DNA of 64,000 nt, taken from assembly GCA_024195265.1 (NCBI GenBank), contig JAJLRJ010000002.1:21226570-21290569 (forward strand), written 5' to 3'. Positions 21,421 to 32,100 of the stretch are shown piece after piece. Position numbers and translations under genes: made by a program. The stretch comes from Dendrophyllia cribrosa (Eukaryota; Cnidaria; Anthozoa; Scleractinia; Dendrophylliidae). Position 1 is the stretch's first letter. Each line of letters begins with the position of its first letter. Under the pieces are notes generated by a model. It ran no database searches, was not told the DNA's origin, and was given only the letters and a program-made list of their open reading frames with translations.

Positions 21421-22557
21421 TATGTGTTTTACATAAATAACGTTTCTCTATGCAAACTTAGATTTCTCATTTCGAGAACTTTAAAATTTTAGTTTTGAGG
21501 AAGCCTGGGACTTACTGGAAGTCACTCATCCTCAGTCGTGTCCAGGGTCCCAGAGCAGTCCACTCTGTCTTAATTAAGACAAGACTGTTGCGCTGAATCT
21601 CGAGAGTGATCGCTAGACTCAAATACTTGTAAATATATGCACAGATGACACTCAGATGAACAGAAAATTGCCGCTGTGCGGTAGAGAATTAATCAATTTC
21701 CAGATGGGAAACTGAGCATTTAAAAATAATAAAAACATAATTTGAGCATTTCTTTTTTGACAACTAACTGCAGCAAGAGTCTGAATGTGCTCAGTTGACA
21801 CTGATAGTGATAGCGTTTTGCTACTTAGCTTCTGACACGAAATAAACCTGCTGATGATCGTTATTTGTTCATCTTTTTTTTTTGTTCTTGCCTAATTAAT
21901 AAACGTTTTCCACTATAGGCAAGATAAAAGACGTTGGTGTGTATTGAAAGGAATCCTCAAATATAAGCACAGGCTTACCTTCTTCTGTTTGGTTTCCTGT
22001 GCATCTGTAATGGCCGAACTGGTTCATCAAACTAGCCTCACTAAAGACGAAATTTAGGGCTCTTAAAAGTGATGCAAATGGAATAAAAACTTTCAAAATT
22101 ACTGCTCTGTTGTTTAACTTTGTTTTCCTGTTTTTGTTTTGGTGATTTGTGGCTCACGAAAGCGGTATTTGAAAAATAATGGTTCCACTCGCTCAAACGT
22201 AGAGTGAGACTGGTTTTATAAACCGATACAGGCCACTACCGATGCACAGCACACCACACTAACCGAGGATGGTAAGCCTGTGATACAAGTTTGAGGAAGC
22301 CGTTCGGTAAACACTCGTTTCCATATCTCAAACTGACCTTTCCTTTTCACTTTAAGTTACATGAAGTAAAACCTATTTCACACTTTAGAGTAAACTTAGA
22401 AAAAAAGATCAGAATGTGTATGCCTCGAACCCGAGTCGTTCGCTTCATAACTATCCTTATCCACTGTACCAACGTGGATTAGCTTCCGGAAAATATAATT
22501 TTTAACATATTTATAGAGTTACCAATAACAATAAATAAAAAAATACGAAGAAAGCAA
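21421..22557. other. Duplicated block, then unassigned spacer
   Basis: 21424-21900 aligns with 13203-13740 plus part of the 8.7 kb block (GAGTCTGAAT, GACACTGATA). From 21900 to 22557 only short chance ORFs are present and I recognise nothing. Confidence 0.5.
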
Positions 22558-22639
22558 GTGACACACTCGAACATCTACCCCGCGGCCTGGCCAGTACCTT
22601 ACGCATGCGCACAGACATATCACCCGGGCAGTGGCACGG

Positions 22640-22692
22640 CAGCCATGGACAGCTGTTTCGCCCTGGTTAGGACTCATCAGCACATAAGATCA
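22640..22692 (-). ncRNA. Hammerhead ribozyme motif, type I
   Basis: Read on the minus strand, all invariant core blocks occur in order: CTGATGA (22680-22674), a 4-bp stem II GTCC/GGGC closed by TAACCA, GAAA (22659-22656), a minimal helix III (CAGCTG), and the cleavage triplet GTC (22050+600, i.e. 22650-22648). Flanking bases allow a short stem I (TGTG with CATG). Hammerheads with tiny helix III are known from metazoan Penelope-like elements and retrozymes, where they cut concatemeric RNA. No reverse transcriptase is visible nearby; a plus-strand A-rich tract lies at 22871-22890. The motif match is exact; activity is inferred. Confidence 0.7.
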
Positions 22693-23722
22693 TCGACCCC
22701 GCCACTCTACTGCCAAGGCGGATGCAAGCATCCCTTTAAGGGCCAGCTCCACACGACACATGTGGTAGCTGTTGGCTGGGGACAGCACGGCCGTCCTCCC
22801 ATGGCATGCGTATGGAGAGGTGGATCAACATTTTTGCCGAAACGAGTGTTAACCAAGCCTTCAGGGTTACATAAAAAAAAAACATAAAAACATGATATTT
22901 CAGCTGGCTTCATTGATTTTTGATCAGTCCAGGATCTCGTTGTCCTCACCAACGGAATAGGTCATGTGACATGTATACAAGTACGAAAAACGTAGCGCTT
23001 ACCATTTGTAGGAAAACACCAGTTGGGGTGACCGCTACATAATGGTAAGCGATTTTCCAAATTTACCTACCAACCGACGAGATTGCACTTACCATTTAAA
23101 TATTCCATTTCCCCGTCCTAGTACCCAGACCGTTAACTCGATTTAGCGATTTGAATTTTTCTAAATTCAAATGGTAAGAAAATTTCCAACGCACCATTTC
23201 GAAACGGAAAAATAGGACTTCCTCTGGAGGTATTCCACAATTTTCGAACGGATTTCCCGGAAATTGTCTGATCCATTGTTAGGGTTAAGGTTAGGGTTAC
23301 TACATGCAGACGATCCCCTTCAAAGCAATCACGTGACCTGGATACCAGTGGCTATTTGGTGAGATTATAAAGCGACTGGCGAAACGGCTGATTTGTTTGT
23401 TTATTTTATTCTTTTATTTTGTCGCAGCAACTACTGCTCACCAGCAGTACACACGAGGATATTGCCGCGACAAGTCATTCAATTGAATAATTTCTGCAAA
23501 GACCCTACTTTGGTAGCCGCGACAAGACTTTTCGCCGAAAATAATTAGTAGGCGACTATTCGCGGCAAGCAGTCGCGGCGACCTGGGGTAGACAAGTCGT
23601 TGAGACCAAATTATATTCGTGGCCGTGACTAAATTTTTTACGAAGACGAGTGAGCTAGTTTCGATCCCGTTCAGTTCTCTTTCGATTTAAATAAAAATAT
23701 ATACAGCTGAATTTTTGCAAAC
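22693..23722. other. Non-coding, repeats of unknown type
   Basis: 22700-22870 is GC-richer than its surroundings and continues the hammerhead-bearing unit. Around 22990-23200 the word ACCATT(T) / AATGGTAAG recurs in both orientations. A short telomere-like GGTTAGGGTTA lies at 23288. No gene is recognised. Confidence 0.45.
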
Positions 23723-23872
23723 ATGGCCGATGAATATTACAGCAATTTCACTACAAGTAGGCCAAACAAGGGTTTTTATTACCCTGATCAGCCCGAAAAT
23801 CACAGAAAAGAGAGAGAAGAAGGAAAGGGAGCGAGAGCGAGAAAAAAACCTATAACAGGCAACAGTCTTTAG
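23723..23872 (+). CDS. Short ORF, possible first exon or 49-aa peptide
   Basis: ATG in a good context (AAACATGGC) opens 49 codons beginning MADEYYSNFTTSRPNKGFYY and ending in a basic K/R/E-rich stretch. An AT-rich TATA-like TTTAAATA is 36 bp upstream. I do not recognise a family, and no clear splice donor is seen before the stop. It may be an unspliced first exon, a small protein or chance. It is followed by a (TA)n tract. Confidence 0.2.
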   Translation: MADEYYSNFTTSRPNKGFYYPDQPENHRKEREEGKGARARKKPITGNSL

Positions 23873-23958
23873 TTTTTATATTGTTGAGTTTAGACCAAGA
23901 CCAAACATACTCAAAGACGCTTACTAAGGGCGGCATGGTTTTCATGATAAATCCAGCT

Positions 23959-23959
<1 letters not shown>

Positions 23960-24042
<83 letters not shown>
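23960..24042. repeat. (TA)n microsatellite, about 82 bp
   Basis: Pure TA dinucleotide run followed by T12. Apparent poly-Ile/Tyr ORFs across it are artefacts. Confidence 0.97.
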
Positions 24043-24050
<8 letters not shown>

Positions 24051-24251
24051 TTTTGATTATGATATCTTTCTGGTTTGGTTCTGCACTCCCCCCTCCTCCC
24101 TCCCTCTCCCCCTCTGTCTGTAGTCTAACAATTTTTAAAGAAACTGAAAATGACAACAAAACCAGAACCGTTTCAGATCCTTTAATATTACACTTTTCTT
24201 TACAGCAACAGCAAACAAAAAAGACGAAAATTTCTCTTGTGACTGTGAAAT

Positions 24252-24565
24252 GGGCTATTGCATTTAATATCCGCACCCCCCTGTTGAGGAACACAGTTTG
24301 TGCATCGCCCCTCAAGAAGTCCCCAGAAAGACCATCCCCCTGTAGAATTCCTTTCCAAAACAGTGTCCCCCTAAAGAATTCCCTATCCTCGACTGTGTTT
24401 TTCCTGCCATCCCTGAAGAATTCCTTTGTTTTTAACTTAGTTCCCCAAAGAATTCGTCATATTAACACATGACCCCCTAAAGAATTCCGTCAAAATGTGC
24501 TGCGAACCCTGAAGAAATCCACTGTTCCTCAACCCGGGGGGTACAAAAATTTTATGCAATAGCCC
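24252..24565. mobile_element. MITE with internal CCCTAAAGAATTCC array
   Basis: Inverted ends GGGCTATTGCAT / ATGCAATAGCCC, flanked by AAT on both sides. The interior consists of about eight irregularly spaced variants of CCC(C)TGAAGAATTCC / CCCTAAAGAATTCC, alternating with about 20 bp of unrelated sequence. A structurally similar element is at 27251-27545. Confidence 0.75.
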
Positions 24566-24964
24566 AATTGGACGGATTATTCAGGCTTAACCGTACAAGT
24601 CGTACAAGTTTGTTTACAGTTTATGTCACTAGAGTTTAGTATCACTTTGAATATTAGCCAAAAGACATATCGTATTAAAGGAAATCTAAAATTATGGTCT
24701 TGGGTTCTTCACAATTTTATTTTCCAATATATATCATTTGTAAATAAAAATGTATCTTAATTAAATAAACGCAACGTCCAGAACGTTTTAGTCTCTTAGA
24801 GCAAATATTGAACACTGTCGAACTTAAATAGCTCACTATCCACTATTGTTCACTATACAGACTTTCAAACGCAAACATTGTCAGACCGATAGCCAATTAT
24901 GATACACGTAACAGCAGGTTAGAGCCACAGGCAATAACTTGGACAAATTAAAGGAGCGTATCAA
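24566..24964. other. 3' flank of receptor copy 5
   Basis: Read on the minus strand it matches the post-stop flank of the other receptors (CTAACCTGCTGTTACGTGTA, ATTGGCTATCGGTCTGA, GTTCTGGACGTTGCGTTTA). No gene. Confidence 0.6.
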
Positions 24965-25870
24965 CTAATCACAACGAAGAATCTTACGGCATATCAAGGC
25001 AAACGCGTCCCTAAAATCACGGATCCTTGCGCTGTAAATAAGGAAGTTCATAGCTGAGTTTGACAAGGCTAAAGTTCTGATCCACATGTACGCGGTCCCA
25101 TACATTTTCACAAGAGATTTCCCAGCAGCGAAGAAAACAACGATCATAGGGAACCAACATGCAGTGAACACACCGATTACAATCGCCAGCGTAAAGGCAA
25201 AGCGGCGCTCCGATTTGGAATTGACAACAACCGTTGCAGATCGCCCTCGTACACGGCGTTTCCTTCTCTTTCTATTCATTAAAAATACCGATATCGCGAT
25301 CGACACGTAGACGCCGATGATCAGGAAATAACTAATGACAAACATCACAAAGACCATATAACCTGTTTCCTTCAGAAAGGGAACGCGAAGAGAGGCGAAT
25401 ACAACCGCTACACCCCAGAAAACTATCAACATGACCTTAACGCCGTAACTCTTCATTATGTGGCCATGACGCAGGGGGAAAATAACGGCGATAAAGCGAT
25501 CAACGCTGATTCCTGCAAGGTGCAGAACTGACGCACCACACGAAAAGTTCGAAGATACAACGTAGGCAAGTTCCAGATTTGCTGCACAGTCGCCAACAAA
25601 CGTCTTCTTACCCACGATCGCTACAACTAAGGGCGCGCACACCATGGTAACGATCAAATCAGCGATGGCCAAGCTAACGAGAAGGTAGTTGGAGCATCTG
25701 CGAAGACGAGGGCTTGTGTAAAGAACTGCAATGCAAACAAGGAAGTTCCCAAATGTGCCCAGCACTGCTGTGAGAGAATTGGCCATCATAAGAGCAACGC
25801 CGTGCGCCACTGGAAGGGAACAGTCTGATGTAGAAAGATTCATTTTGTCTTCCAATGAGCTGTCATTCAT
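24965..25870 (-). CDS. Class A GPCR, type-1 paralogue, copy 5 (inverted)
   Basis: The only receptor of the cluster on the minus strand. 301 aa from the ATG at 25870 (MNDSSLEDKMNLSTSDC); the frame extends upstream to an ATG at 25933, giving 322 aa with MASGRYCFFKNQSFLVLEQP in front. Type-1 features: SPRLRRCSNY, CWFPMIVVFFAAG, MYGTAYMWIRTLAL. It is the most diverged type 1: VLHLAGISVDRF in TM3, HIMKSYGVK, TGYMVFVMFVISYFLIIG in TM5, loop 3 NRKRRKRRVRGRS, and the last residue Asp instead of Val. DRF, NFLIY and RDFRDAF are retained. Its upstream flank has an inverted relative before copy 3, so gene and leader were duplicated together and inverted. Confidence 0.9.
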   Translation of the reverse strand: MNDSSLEDKMNLSTSDCSLPVAHGVALMMANSLTAVLGTFGNFLVCIAVLYTSPRLRRCSNYLLVSLAIADLIVTMVCAPLVVAIVGKKTFVGDCAANLELAYVVSSNFSCGASVLHLAGISVDRFIAVIFPLRHGHIMKSYGVKVMLIVFWGVAVVFASLRVPFLKETGYMVFVMFVISYFLIIGVYVSIAISVFLMNRKRRKRRVRGRSATVVVNSKSERRFAFTLAIVIGVFTACWFPMIVVFFAAGKSLVKMYGTAYMWIRTLALSNSAMNFLIYSARIRDFRDAFALICRKILRCD

Positions 25871-25933
25871 CGTCGGTTGCTCGAGAACAAGGAAGCTCTG
25901 GTTCTTAAAGAAACAGTACCGGCCAGAAGCCAC

Positions 25934-26592
25934 CCGATTATATGAAGTGCTTGTTAGTGCTTCAAATGGTGATAGTATTATAATTATTCAAAACACCTTA
26001 AACGAGATGTCCTACTGTAATTCCAAAGTGTGACGATCGCAGTTGAGAATGGAAATTAAAAAAAATCACGGTGTGATGATTCCGCGATGGTAAAATGAAA
26101 CCTGCGTATTCTTAGAAAAAAAGGATATTGGTTATGCTTGAAATACTAATTCCAATCAATCCGTGATATTATGCCGGCATGACCTTGGAATGACTCCAAA
26201 CCACAGCTCCGACAGATTAGAGATTGTCTCAGGCTGAAACGTGAATTCTAGCATAAACAACTTCGCTTGTACATGAAAAAGTGCGTTCTAATAAAATATA
26301 ATATATTCTACAATGAAACTGATTGTGAACTTTGTCACATAAAAGTCAACAACTGGGTAAAAACAGAAAAACGTATGTCCTAAACCAGACTACGTATGTC
26401 CTTGATTTAATAGATAATTTTTCCACTGCGCAATTTCTCGCTCTATTTATGTAACATGACAACATACAAGCAAAAATAGTTTTGGAGTGCATATATCAAT
26501 GGAGATGAAGAGGGCAATACCGTCATTGTATTACTGAGTAAAACAATAAAAATACAAACAATGCATGTATTAAAGAAATAAAAAACGCGCCG
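25934..26592. other. 5' flank of copy 5 and unassigned spacer
   Basis: 26030-26120 is a diverged inverted counterpart of 9190-9300. Beyond it no gene, RNA or repeat is recognised. Confidence 0.5.
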
Positions 26593-26747
26593 AGTGCATT
26601 ATTGAGGGTTTCTGGTTATATAAGCACGCGGGAATTTTTAAGAACACGAGAGAAGTGCAGAGAAGCACGAGCCAAAAGCGAGTGCTTCTCGCACTTCTCG
26701 AGTGTTCTTAAAAATTCCCAAGTGCTTATATAACTCAACAATGCACG
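26593..26747. mobile_element. Foldback element (TGCATTATTGAG arms)
   Basis: Arms of about 70 bp inverted around a short centre, with GGTTATATAAGCAC, GGGAATTTTTAAGAACAC and GAGAAGTGC. It is a MITE-like hairpin. Confidence 0.8.
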
Positions 26748-27180
26748 AGGAACAAGTTTTTTTATTTCTTTTATAAAATAAAAACGGTTATTATGAGCCT
26801 TACGTCACGCGCGTGCTTTATCGAGTTATAATGAACTCGGTTTAACCAATCATAGCGCGCGCATTTCCTTGAGCATTTTATAATTATAGATGATAGAAGC
26901 AATCAAGTTGAAGTTAAAATAAAAACAACTCTACTGAATAGCACGTTTCTCCCGGACGCCTCCGATCGCTGCCTGGGATGAGAAGGGGCAGCAATGCATA
27001 ATTCGCGGGCTACCACGCAAGCCACCCAGCAAATTGTTTTAAATACCGAAAAATCAATACAATCACAAATATTTAGAAAATTGGAATATCTGCCTGCTTC
27101 ATTCAATACAGAAAATATTTAACTCTTGCAATAATAAATAAAGTTCAGCTGAAAGTCAATACTTAAAGCGGCAGAACCCG
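26748..27180. other. Spacer, no gene
   Basis: AT-rich DNA with chance ORFs only; nothing recognised. Confidence 0.4.
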
Positions 27181-27248
27181 GTTGGAGGGGGAGGGGGATG
27201 GAGGAGGGGGGATGGGGAGGGGGGAGGGGGGGGGAGGGGGGGGGGGGG
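27181..27248 (+). repeat. G-rich polypurine tract
   Basis: About 65 bp of (G3-8 A)n ending in a G14 run; potential G-quadruplex. It abuts the end of the next MITE. Confidence 0.9.
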
Positions 27249-27250
27249 TG

Positions 27251-27545
27251 ACTCCGATATGAAAATGACGGGGATGCTCGTCGGAAATTTTCCAAAACAT
27301 CCTAAAGGTACCAAAATCTTGTTTGACGGGTGTGGCTCAAATGAATTTATACCCCTAAGAGGTAACAATTCTAAATCGACATATGTAATATTCTGTATTA
27401 TTTTTTCAGCGGCTCAATATCCTAAAAGGTACCGCGATAATTCTAACGGTGATTATTTTTAATTTTAGTACCCTAAGAGGAACCAATCTACAAGTTTTGA
27501 CCCCTAAAAGGTACGACGAGCACCTCCTCATTTTTATATCGGAGT
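27251..27545. mobile_element. MITE with internal CCTAAAAGGTACC array
   Basis: Inverted ends ACTCCGATATGAAAATGA / TCATTTTTATATCGGAGT with GATGCTCGTCG / CGACGAGCAC next to them. Inside are at least five spaced variants of CCTAAAAGGTACC (CCTAAAGGTACC, CCCTAAGAGGTAAC, CCTAAAAGGTACC, CCCTAAGAGGAACC, CCCTAAAAGGTACG). This is the same architecture as the element at 24252. Confidence 0.75.
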
Positions 27546-29170
27546 TCCGCCGGGCAACAGAAATGTCAAAGAAGTATGTATAATGTGATATTAGACACTT
27601 AATTATTCAAATCTGTACATGTTACAAATAAACTCTACTATTTTAAAATTAGGACTAGTAGTAATCATAGATTATAGTGCGTCTCCTTATCCCGTGGCAC
27701 CTCGTCTTGACCTAATACCTCAGTTTCATGAATTAATTCAGCCACTGTTTAAAAGGGCTATGTCGCGAGATATGTCACGCAGGCAAAAACGTCGGGCCGT
27801 CATCAAACAAATTCACCCTATCGCCGTGGAAGCGGGCAAAATCCTGCCGTGCTGACATATAAATAGTATATTTGTCTTGATTTCATTTCGGTTATTTCTC
27901 CGATTCTGAAATCATACTCTTCAGTACATGTACTAATACCGGAACCGGAAATGAGAAATTTCTGAGAAAGCCTGTTCTTGGACACCGCGTTAATGGAGCA
28001 TGAAATCGACGTTTATTAAAGTCGCGCAACATTCAACGTAAATTTCGCAGGATTTTTCGGATAAAATTACAACTACCAGTTGCAAGTAAGACACATGACT
28101 GTTGAATATAATTCCTTTATTAGCTAGACAAATTTTAGTCACAAAACTGCGAAATCTTTAGTCACAAATGCGCCCGATATATACAGGCGCAATTTCGAGC
28201 ACTGTAAAGTTAATCTGCGTTCGCCTGGCGCGGCCGGTCAGTGAATTATTGCTACAAGACATACAGCGAATTGCACCGTACCGTAGAACATCGCGAAGAA
28301 CGACGTCGGTATTTAGGTGAAAGCTTCCCAAATCAGGCAGAGAACCACAGCAAAATCAAGATAGAACATTCAAAACATACCAGAACGGTAGCGAGGAAAA
28401 TCTGTAACTTCTTGCTTGATTCCAAAGAGACCCAACAACTTACTTGGTCCGGAGAAGAACCTTCGTCCAATTTTTCCACTGCGTTCTTTTACTAGGCATT
28501 GAAATATTGAGCCGTACGATTCCAAAATCGGGAAAATATCCGAAACTAAATCAAGACAAATAGATTATTCACATGTGACATTTCGGAACCCCAGCTCCCC
28601 AGGATGATGCCTGATTTCCACGCGCTGGGAATGCTGGATACTATTGTGACGTTTCAAGATGGCGCAGATTTGGTACCGACACTTTTCTCGATTCGTTCCG
28701 CCTAGCCGACAAGATTAGGAAGCGTCTCCTTCGTCGACGCAATAACTAAGTGACTAAACCAAGCACTTCATCAAATAATATTACGATGGCATAATGAAAG
28801 TCCGTAAGTCAATGTTAATATCGTTCAATATAAATCTCGCATCTTTCATTTTATTTTGCAAACGCAAATGAACGAGAAAATTTAGTCACGTCCCTCTTGG
28901 CTTCTTGGAGAGGCAAACAGTAACAACTGCTAATTGCTAAATATCTGTTTAGGGTTTTTCATGATATCACATATGCCATTACGATTCACAGCAATTAGAT
29001 TGCCCGTCACCACGTCGTGACACTGTACATTGTCAGAGATCTTGTAGGTTAAAAAGATATATTAGCCACCACGGCAGATATTTAAAATAAAACCGAGGTT
29101 TCGTTCTTTCTCGCACGTTCCACTTGAACAAGAACTTCGTTTTCTAAGCTTCCGGTGTCACTGTGACTGA
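27546..29170. other. Spacer between receptor cluster and CEP89
   Basis: 27810-27930 is the relative of the 2760-2910 repeat and 28505-28590 its inverted partner. An open frame at 28241-28495 lacks any recognisable motif. No gene called. Confidence 0.45.
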
Positions 29171-32100
29171 CTATGCAGCCTCGCCTTCTTCTGAAGAGAG
29201 ATGAGCATTGGGGTCTGAGTCCGAGTCAAACATGCCTCCTTTTTGTCGAACTGTGTTCTTCATTCGCTTATTGTCAGCGGCTGCGTTTCGCCAAACTAAT
29301 TCAAGTTCTTTGTCAACGTTCCTAGAATTTAAAACAAACATTGCTTATGTTGGGTCCGTTTTCACTGGGCATAAGCACTGTTATGTTTCCGCTTGTGCTT
29401 ATGCGTGAAAACCAGGATTTAGTCGTCCGTGTGCAATAAAGACATGTTGGTATTTAAAGTATTTTTAATCCGTGCTTTGATTACCAGCTCGGCCATGAGG
29501 AGTCATCTGACAGTTCCGTGTTTCAGGAAGACCTCTTATGCGCTGAGCCAATTAGTATTTTATAATTTTTCATCATTGACCGATAAAACCTTGTGAACGC
29601 GCAAAAGGAATCCCCGTTTCCATCAGCTTTCGTTCCATAATCGCGCCATAGTTAAACTTGCATGTATTAGGCACGGCACATGGAAGGCAACACGTCTAAT
29701 ACCCCATTCACACCAACGCTTAAACATGTTTAAATGTTGTTTAGTTTAAAACAGGTTTAGAAAAATATCTCCTAACCTCCGGTAATATTTGGAGTGAAAT
29801 CTTTACTAAAACAAACTTTATTGACTTTATTACCATTCCAGGTAGTTTGAGTCATATACATTTAAAACTTTTCAAGATAGAGGCTAAAAACCTAGTTAAA
29901 CTAAACAACATTTAAACATGTTTAACCGTTGGTGTGAATGGGGCATAAATCAAACTCCACTGAGTCAAATCTCGTGAGTTCAATTCAGTCGCCGGAGTCA
30001 AAGATTTTTCCTTTAATTTCCGTTTTACCCAGATCATTCCAGAGCTGACAGTTCACAAGGATTTGTAAAGGCTTGTTTACAAATGCGATTGGTGTCGCGC
30101 GCTCCAATGCAACTTTTGTCGCAAGTGTAAACTGGCGGCAATTTCTGTGCGATTTGGATGAGATATTTGCTGCGATTTTCTGTTATTTACTGCGATAAAT
30201 CGTGCCCAAATCGCACTGTTATCGCCGCTAGTATGCACACGCGATTTGAAGATGCATCTTGCGCGCGACAAAAACTGCACAAAAATTCGCCTGCGTAAAC
30301 GGGCCTTAAGCCAGGGTTTCCACTTCTCAGCACTAAAAAAAAAATACATTTCACATTTCATCTCAAATCACAAACAGCCTGGCTTTCTTACCTGTTCTCT
30401 CCAATCATCAGTTCCAGTTGGCGCTGCTTTTGTCTGACCAGACCACGAAGATTATTAATTTCCGCCTCGTATTGCTCTCTGAGCTTGTTGATCTCTTTTT
30501 CTTTCTCTCGTAACCTAGCAAGGGAAAGGAAAGTCAGTACACAGATCTAGTGGACATACCGCAAGGCGTTATATTTATTTAGCACCTTTCGTTCACAGAT
30601 AGACTTCCAGCAGTGTCTTATTTTTATTTTAGTTATAGTAGAGCGCGCGCGGGATCTACGAGCCGTGCGCGCTCGCTCGACTAACTAAAAGAAAAATAAG
30701 ATACTGCTCGCAGCGCAGTCTAGTTCACAAGCTACAAACAAACCGAAATAAGAGTTATCGCGAGAGCTTGTTCTTTAAAGGGACACTGTCCTATCGAAAT
30801 AACAACATTTGGCTGAGCCCATTTCCATATGTTATATTGCCAAATGCCACCAAATATACAACTCAACTGGATAAAAAGATTCAGAGGAAGCAAAACTGAA
30901 GAAGCAGTTTGGAAATAATGTACAGGATTGCAAAAATAGGAGTGAATTACAGTTCATCAAATTTGATACAGTGACAGGCGGTCAAATTTTTACCGTTACT
31001 TTGTTCCTTTAAAGGAAACTAAAAGAAAGCTCCTGGCCATAATCATGAAAAAACGAACTAAACGATATATCGACAATCCATCACGTACCTTCCTGTAACT
31101 ATAGCAACTTTGTCAGTGGCCTTTTTTCTGTATTCCTAAATAAGAACAAACGTGTGTTAGCTCTTTAATGTGAATTACTATTATTAAGAGAGAAGAATCT
31201 GCTTTGAAAGGATACCTCAAAACATTCCTAGATCATAGAAAAATAAAGAACATTTCTCGCCAAATTAGAGGAAGCTATTCGGGATTGAAAATAACCAACG
31301 TTACGATGGGGAGGATGGAATGAATTGCAAAGGAAATTTTAAAACGGAAGGATTGCATTTGGTTCCTGGTCGTGCATCTTGGACAACATTCTAACGTGGA
31401 TACGACCAGTCAGAGTGAAGGACGGTACGGACCTTTATCCTGTGGTCGCTACGGCAGCTGTGACTGCATGGAATCCTGAAGCCTTACGGCAAAAGGAGCT
31501 CTGGCGAAGCTACCAAGAGTAACCTGACCCTCTTGAATATATTACTGAAGCTGAAATCAAGGAGACCTTCGTTGAGTCTCTGACGCTAGAGTAAGGTTAA
31601 GATCCGCAGTGAACATACATTTTGAAAACACCAATGTGAATATTTTAGACAGTGAAGAATTGTAAATTTTTAACTTATCTTAGCATAATTCATATTTATT
31701 TTTACTTTTTTTTTAGTGTCCACAATTAGCTAGTAAGCTAAATACTTTGACACTTAAATAAAGTTTATTATTATTATTATTATTACTATTATTATCATAC
31801 CTGTAGTTTTTCCTCGAGCCCTTTGATGTTCTGAGTGCCGGCAAGAATTTTAGAAGCAGCTTTCTCCTGCTGTACCTTCTGTGTCTTGGCCTGTGAGCAA
31901 TGAATACAATTACATTAATGTCACGATCTTCAGGAAAGGAGGGGAACATGGAATCTTCTTGCAGCGATTCGTTCTTTCTACCACCTAATGGGGTATAGAC
32001 CTTACACATAAATTAGGTAAAAGTAAATTGCAATGAAGGGTCACAGGCTATCAGAGTAGCATGCAGTTTTTCAACTAATCGAAAGCAAAATTGATTTGTG

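Noticed and set aside
22558..22887. 109-codon plus-strand ORF as a protein gene
   Set aside because: Overlaps the hammerhead motif and GC-richer repeat unit, shows no domain, and ends in a poly-A-derived lysine run.
23280..23300. Telomere repeat GGTTAGGGTTA
   Set aside because: Only about two units; too short to mark an interstitial telomere.
23881..24315. ORFs with long Tyr-Ile repeats on both strands
   Set aside because: They are translations of the (TA)n microsatellite.
24260..24540. Possible CRISPR-like spaced repeat array
   Set aside because: Repeat units vary in sequence and spacing, are flanked by inverted repeats, and the genome is animal; it fits a MITE interior.
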